Shown: in pieces, positions 61,027 through 64,000 of the stretch
Layout: each line of letters starts with the position of its first letter
How positions within the stretch are numbered: position 1 is the first letter of the stretch
Assembly (NCBI RefSeq): GCF_001307275.1
Contig: NZ_CP012831.1
Span: 4,332,501-4,396,500, forward strand
Length of the DNA: 64,000 bases
Origin: Pseudomonas fluorescens
GTDB lineage: Bacteria; Pseudomonadota; Gammaproteobacteria; Pseudomonadales; Pseudomonadaceae
Reading direction: 5' to 3'
Made by a program: the position numbers and the translations under genes
The notes under the pieces: model-generated
Databases searched by the model: none
Told to the model about the DNA's origin: nothing
Seen by the model: the letters and a program-made list of their open reading frames with translations, nothing else

Positions 61027-61926
61027 TCAGCGAAGCCTAGGGGGATTGCCCCGTACAGCGCAAGGCGCGATGTCGAGGCTGGCCTGGCGCCACGCCCGGC
61101 CGGTGGCCTGGATCAGCCAGCAGGCGAGGATGAACGGCGCTGTCAGGGGCGGCAGGCCGAGGGCGTTAAAGCCTGGCGTGAGCATGATTGCCAGGACGAT
61201 GCCCATCAGCGGCAGCCATGGGCGGCGCTGTTGGCTGAGGGCCAGCGCCACCAACACCGGGTTATAGCCGCCCAGCCCGGACAGGGCGGATGCGTTTTCA
61301 TGCTGCGAGAGGGTGAAGGCCAGGCCGACCGCGGAAGCGAACAATGCCCAAGCACCGGCGCGCCGGTTGGCCAGCAGCAGCCCGGCGGCGATCAGCGCGC
61401 CAGCCGCTGGATGGCCGAGAAACATGACCTGGCCCAGTCCGCTCAAATGAGCGGCCAGCAGGTTGGGCAGGGTCATTTCAATCGAGGTGGCGGCGGGCTG
61501 CGGCAAGGTGAAACCCATCAGCAGCCAGGCCAGCCCGACAAAGGGCGCGGTGTAGGCGGGCAGGCAGCGAGGGCCTCGGGTGCGCTTGAGCCATTGCTGG
61601 GTCAGTATCGCGCTGAGGCCACCTGCGGCGATGATCAACGGTGGCAACAGGACGGACCAGGGCAACGCCAGGCTCAGCAGCAAGCCCAGCAGGATGCCGT
61701 TGTAGCTGAACAGTCCGGCTTGCCGGTCGGCCTTGGGGTAACCGCGTCGCTGGGCCGTCAACAACCCGGCCACACCGCCGAGCAACGCGCCGCCGAACAG
61801 GGCGGGCGCCGTGAGCAGAATCGCCAACAGGCACAGCAGGCCGCACAGCGGATGGCGCTGGAGAAAGACTTGGCTGAAGCCGTTGAGCAGGGCGGTGGCC
61901 CAGTCGGGGCAGTGGGTGTTGGGCAT
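61027..61926 (-). CDS. UT-family urea transporter
   Basis: 299 residues, about ten hydrophobic segments in two repeated halves. Resembles the urea transporter family (PF03253); next to the K+ channel and pykF as in P. aeruginosa (from memory). Facilitates urea diffusion. Start MPNTHCPDWATALLNG; 20 bases before the K+ channel start in the same direction. Confidence 0.8.
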   Translation of the reverse strand: MPNTHCPDWATALLNGFSQVFLQRHPLCGLLCLLAILLTAPALFGGALLGGVAGLLTAQRRGYPKADRQAGLFSYNGILLGLLLSLALPWSVLLPPLIIAAGGLSAILTQQWLKRTRGPRCLPAYTAPFVGLAWLLMGFTLPQPAATSIEMTLPNLLAAHLSGLGQVMFLGHPAAGALIAAGLLLANRRAGAWALFASAVGLAFTLSQHENASALSGLGGYNPVLVALALSQQRRPWLPLMGIVLAIMLTPGFNALGLPPLTAPFILACWLIQATGRAWRQASLDIAPCAVRGNPPRLR

Positions 61927-61957
61927 GGTAGGTGTGTGTCAGAGGGACCGAGTCGAC

Positions 61958-62030
61958 TTCATCGCGAGCAAGCTCGCTCCCACAAGGCACCGCAGCCCCC
62001 TGTGGGAGCGAGCTTGCTCGCGATGAGGCC
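61958..62030. repeat. REP/BIME, close pair
   Basis: TTCATCGCGAGCAAGCTCGC and TGTGGGAGCGAGCTTGCTCG arms with only about 16 bases between. After pykF, before the urea transporter. Confidence 0.85.
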
Positions 62031-62040
62031 AGTACAGACG

Positions 62041-63456
62041 CTAGATCAACGTCTCGATGCGCAGCGAGTTGGTCGACCCCGGCTGCCCGAACGGTACGCC
62101 CGCGGTGATCAGCAAGGTATCGCCACGCTGGGCCATGCCTTGGGCCTGGGCGATTTCCAGGGCGGTGGAACAGACTTCGTCCACCTGCTTCAACCGATCA
62201 TTGACCACCGAGTGCACGCCCCAGGCCACCGTCAGGCGGCGGGCGGCCTGCAGGTTCGGCGTGAGGTTGAGGATCGGCACCGTCGGCCGTTCCCGCGCCG
62301 CGCGCAGGCTGGAGCTGCCTGATTCGCTGTAGTTCACCAGCACCGCCACCGGCAGGATGCTGCTGATGCGCCGGATCGCGCAGCTGATGGCATCCGACAC
62401 CGTGGCCTCGGCTTTCGCTCGGCTGACGTCCAGTTGCGCCTGGTAGTCGGGACCGTTTTCCACCTGGCGGATGATCTTGCTCATCATCTGCACGGCTTCA
62501 AGGGGGTAATCCCCTGAGGCGGTTTCCGCCGACAGCATCACCGCATCAGCCCCTTCGGCCACGGCGTTGGCAACGTCAGTGACTTCGGCGCGGGTGGGCG
62601 CCGGGGAAAAGCGCATCGACTCGAGCATCTGGGTGGCCACCACCACCGGTTTGCCCAGGGCGCGGCAGGTGCCAATGATGTTTTTCTGAATCTGCGGCAC
62701 GCTTTCGGCCGGGACTTCGACCCCCAGGTCGCCGCGGGCGACCATGATCGCGTCGCTCAATTCGGCGATTTCCCGCAGTTGGGCCACCGCCGACGGTTTC
62801 TCGATCTTCGCCATCAGGAACGCCTTGTTGCCGATCAGCGCGCGAGCCTCGCGGATGTCCTCGGGCCGCTGCACGAACGACAACGCTACCCAGTCCACGC
62901 CCAGCTGCAGGCCGAAACTCAAGTCGCGCCGGTCCTTGGCGGTCAACGGGCTCAAGTCGAGCACGGCCTGGGGCACGTTCACGCCTTTGCGGTCCGACAG
63001 TTCGCCGCCGTTGAGCACTTCGGTGTCGATGGCGTCGCGGTGTCTGGCGGTCACGCGCAGGCGCAACTTGCCGTCGTCCAGCAACAGGTCCATGCCGGGC
63101 TCCAGGGCCGCGACGATTTCCGGGTGGGGCAGGTTGACCCGGCGTTGATCACCCGGCGTCGGGTCCAGGTCCAGGCGCAGGGCCTGGCCCCGTTGCAGCA
63201 GGACCTTGCCGTCGGCGAACTGGCCAACCCGCAGCTTCGGGCCTTGCAGGTCCATCAGGATGCCCAGGGGGTAATTGAGCTGCTGCTCGACGTCACGGAT
63301 CCACTGGTAGCGCTGGGCGTGGTCGGCATGGTCGCCGTGGCTGAAGTTCAGGCGGAAGATGTTCACGCCGGCCTGTACCAGCTCGCGGATGTCATCGATG
63401 CCTCGGGTGGCGGGGCCGAGGGTCGCGAGGATCTTGACCTTTTTATCAGGCGTCAT
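62041..63456 (-). CDS. pykF: Pyruvate kinase
   Basis: 471 residues. TIM-barrel motifs ATLGPATRGIDDIRELVQAGVN, catalytic MAKIEKPSAV, MVARGDLGVE, and TQMLESM. Transfers phosphate from PEP to ADP. Its start lies within the glycerate kinase gene (11-base overlap), so the two are co-translated. In P. aeruginosa pykF sits in the glyoxylate operon (gcl-hyi-glxR-ttuD-pykF, from memory), which would use glyoxylate produced by AllA. Confidence 0.95.
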   Translation of the reverse strand: MTPDKKVKILATLGPATRGIDDIRELVQAGVNIFRLNFSHGDHADHAQRYQWIRDVEQQLNYPLGILMDLQGPKLRVGQFADGKVLLQRGQALRLDLDPTPGDQRRVNLPHPEIVAALEPGMDLLLDDGKLRLRVTARHRDAIDTEVLNGGELSDRKGVNVPQAVLDLSPLTAKDRRDLSFGLQLGVDWVALSFVQRPEDIREARALIGNKAFLMAKIEKPSAVAQLREIAELSDAIMVARGDLGVEVPAESVPQIQKNIIGTCRALGKPVVVATQMLESMRFSPAPTRAEVTDVANAVAEGADAVMLSAETASGDYPLEAVQMMSKIIRQVENGPDYQAQLDVSRAKAEATVSDAISCAIRRISSILPVAVLVNYSESGSSSLRAARERPTVPILNLTPNLQAARRLTVAWGVHSVVNDRLKQVDEVCSTALEIAQAQGMAQRGDTLLITAGVPFGQPGSTNSLRIETLI

Positions 63457-64000
63457 GTTTGGGGTTCTCGAGGATCAGGATGGCGCGAAAGTCGTTGACG
63501 TTGGTGCGGGTCGGTTCGGTGACGATCAGCGCATCCAGGGCGGCGAAGTAGCCGTAGCCATTGTTGTTATCCAACTCGTCGCTGGCGCACAGGCCCAGTT
63601 CGGCAGCGCGGCGATAGCTGTCCGGGGTCATGAGGGCGCCGGCGTTGTCTTCGGAACCGTCGATGCCGTCGGTGTCGCCAGCCAGTGCATAAATGCCGGG
63701 ATGGCCCTTGAGGCTGTCGGTCAGGCTCAGCAGGAATTCGGCATTGCGCCCGCCACGGCCATCGCCGCGCACGGTGACGGTGGTTTCGCCGCCGGAGAGA
63801 ATCACGCACGGTGCCGCCAGCGGCTGGCCGTGCAGGGCGATTTGCCGGGCGATGCCGGCGTGGACTTTCGCCACCTCCCGGGATTCGCCTTCCAGGTCGC
63901 CGAGGATCAACGGGCTGAAACCGGCTTGGCGAGCCTTCACCGCTGCGGCTTCCAGGGATTGCTGGGGACGGGCGATCAATTGGAAGTGGCTGCAGGCCAG
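63446..64000 (-). CDS. ttuD: Glycerate 2-kinase/hydroxypyruvate reductase (TtuD-like), 3' part
   Basis: The frame is open to the window edge, so the 5' end is missing. 185 residues are visible. MOFRL-family C-terminal motifs: ILSGGETTVTVRGDGRGGRNAEF, LAGDTDGIDGSEDNAGA, and TNVNDFRAILI. Converts glycerate to 2-phosphoglycerate (or reduces hydroxypyruvate). It overlaps the pykF start. Confidence 0.92.
   Translation of the reverse strand: MACSHFQLIARPQQSLEAAAVKARQAGFSPLILGDLEGESREVAKVHAGIARQIALHGQPLAAPCVILSGGETTVTVRGDGRGGRNAEFLLSLTDSLKGHPGIYALAGDTDGIDGSEDNAGALMTPDSYRRAAELGLCASDELDNNNGYGYFAALDALIVTEPTRTNVNDFRAILILENPKHDA

Overview
The window is chromosomal DNA of a fluorescent Pseudomonas, most likely from the P. 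fluorescens complex. Three things support this. The coding regions are GC-rich. About thirteen REP/BIME inverted repeats of the type GTGGGAGCGAGCTTGCTCGCGA or GTGGCGAGGGAGCTTGCTCCCGC lie between genes. Gene order, compared from memory, resembles several separate blocks of the P. aeruginosa PAO1 map (prc/algO to htrB; allA to uraH and an NCS2 permease; folE to aroC; sulfate-binding protein to pyruvate kinase). No rRNA, tRNA, CRISPR, IS element or prophage was seen.

Layout. 1-6121: end of a hypothetical gene, a Sel1 gene, then a large RHS polymorphic toxin with an AT-rich C-terminal tip and a probable immunity gene. 6378-13207: an EAL-CBS-GGDEF protein, periplasmic protease Prc/AlgO, a quinone oxidoreductase and a DUF1326/DUF2182 pair. 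13332-19802: an ABC importer operon (binding protein, nucleotide-pyrophosphatase-like phosphodiesterase, two permeases, ATPase, HAD phosphatase) divergent from a GntR/UTRA regulator. The intergenic region holds two divergent Pho-box promoters, so this looks like a phosphate-starvation system that imports an intact organophosphorus compound and hydrolyses it in the cytoplasm. 19810-27721: small membrane protein, M18 aminopeptidase, GT-A-like protein, rluA, minE-minD-minC, htrB and a patatin.

27915-42210: purine/urate catabolism (Tsx-like porin, puuD, allA, alc, uraD, puuE, divergent uraH, NCS2 purine permease). An 8-kb block between uraH and the permease carries a LysE exporter and two large toxin-like genes. 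One (1241 aa) resembles the translocation/RTX-like part of Mcf/FitD/TcdA toxins but lacks the usual long N-terminal region. The next (524 aa) is an unknown protein with a Ser/Pro-rich N-terminus. A shared palindrome TTGTATACAA (one TTGTGTACAA variant) precedes puuE, uraH and the permease.

42544-53316: MarR regulator and divergent aminotransferase with two matching 15-bp dyads, glutaredoxin/GST-like protein, folE, Smr protein, isochorismatase-family hydrolase, prmB, alpha/beta hydrolase, aroC, an MFS transporter, and an orphan acireductone dioxygenase gene that has lost a metal-binding histidine and has no mtnB or mtnC beside it. 53475-64000: DUF3509 protein, very-long-chain acyl-CoA synthetase, ankyrin protein, small proteins, MFS transporter, sulfate-binding protein, K+ channel, urea transporter, pyruvate kinase and the 3' part of a glycerate kinase gene that runs off the edge.

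The strongest candidates for something undescribed are the Pho-box-driven organophosphate import and hydrolysis operon, the split Mcf-like toxin pair, and the decaying methionine-salvage locus.
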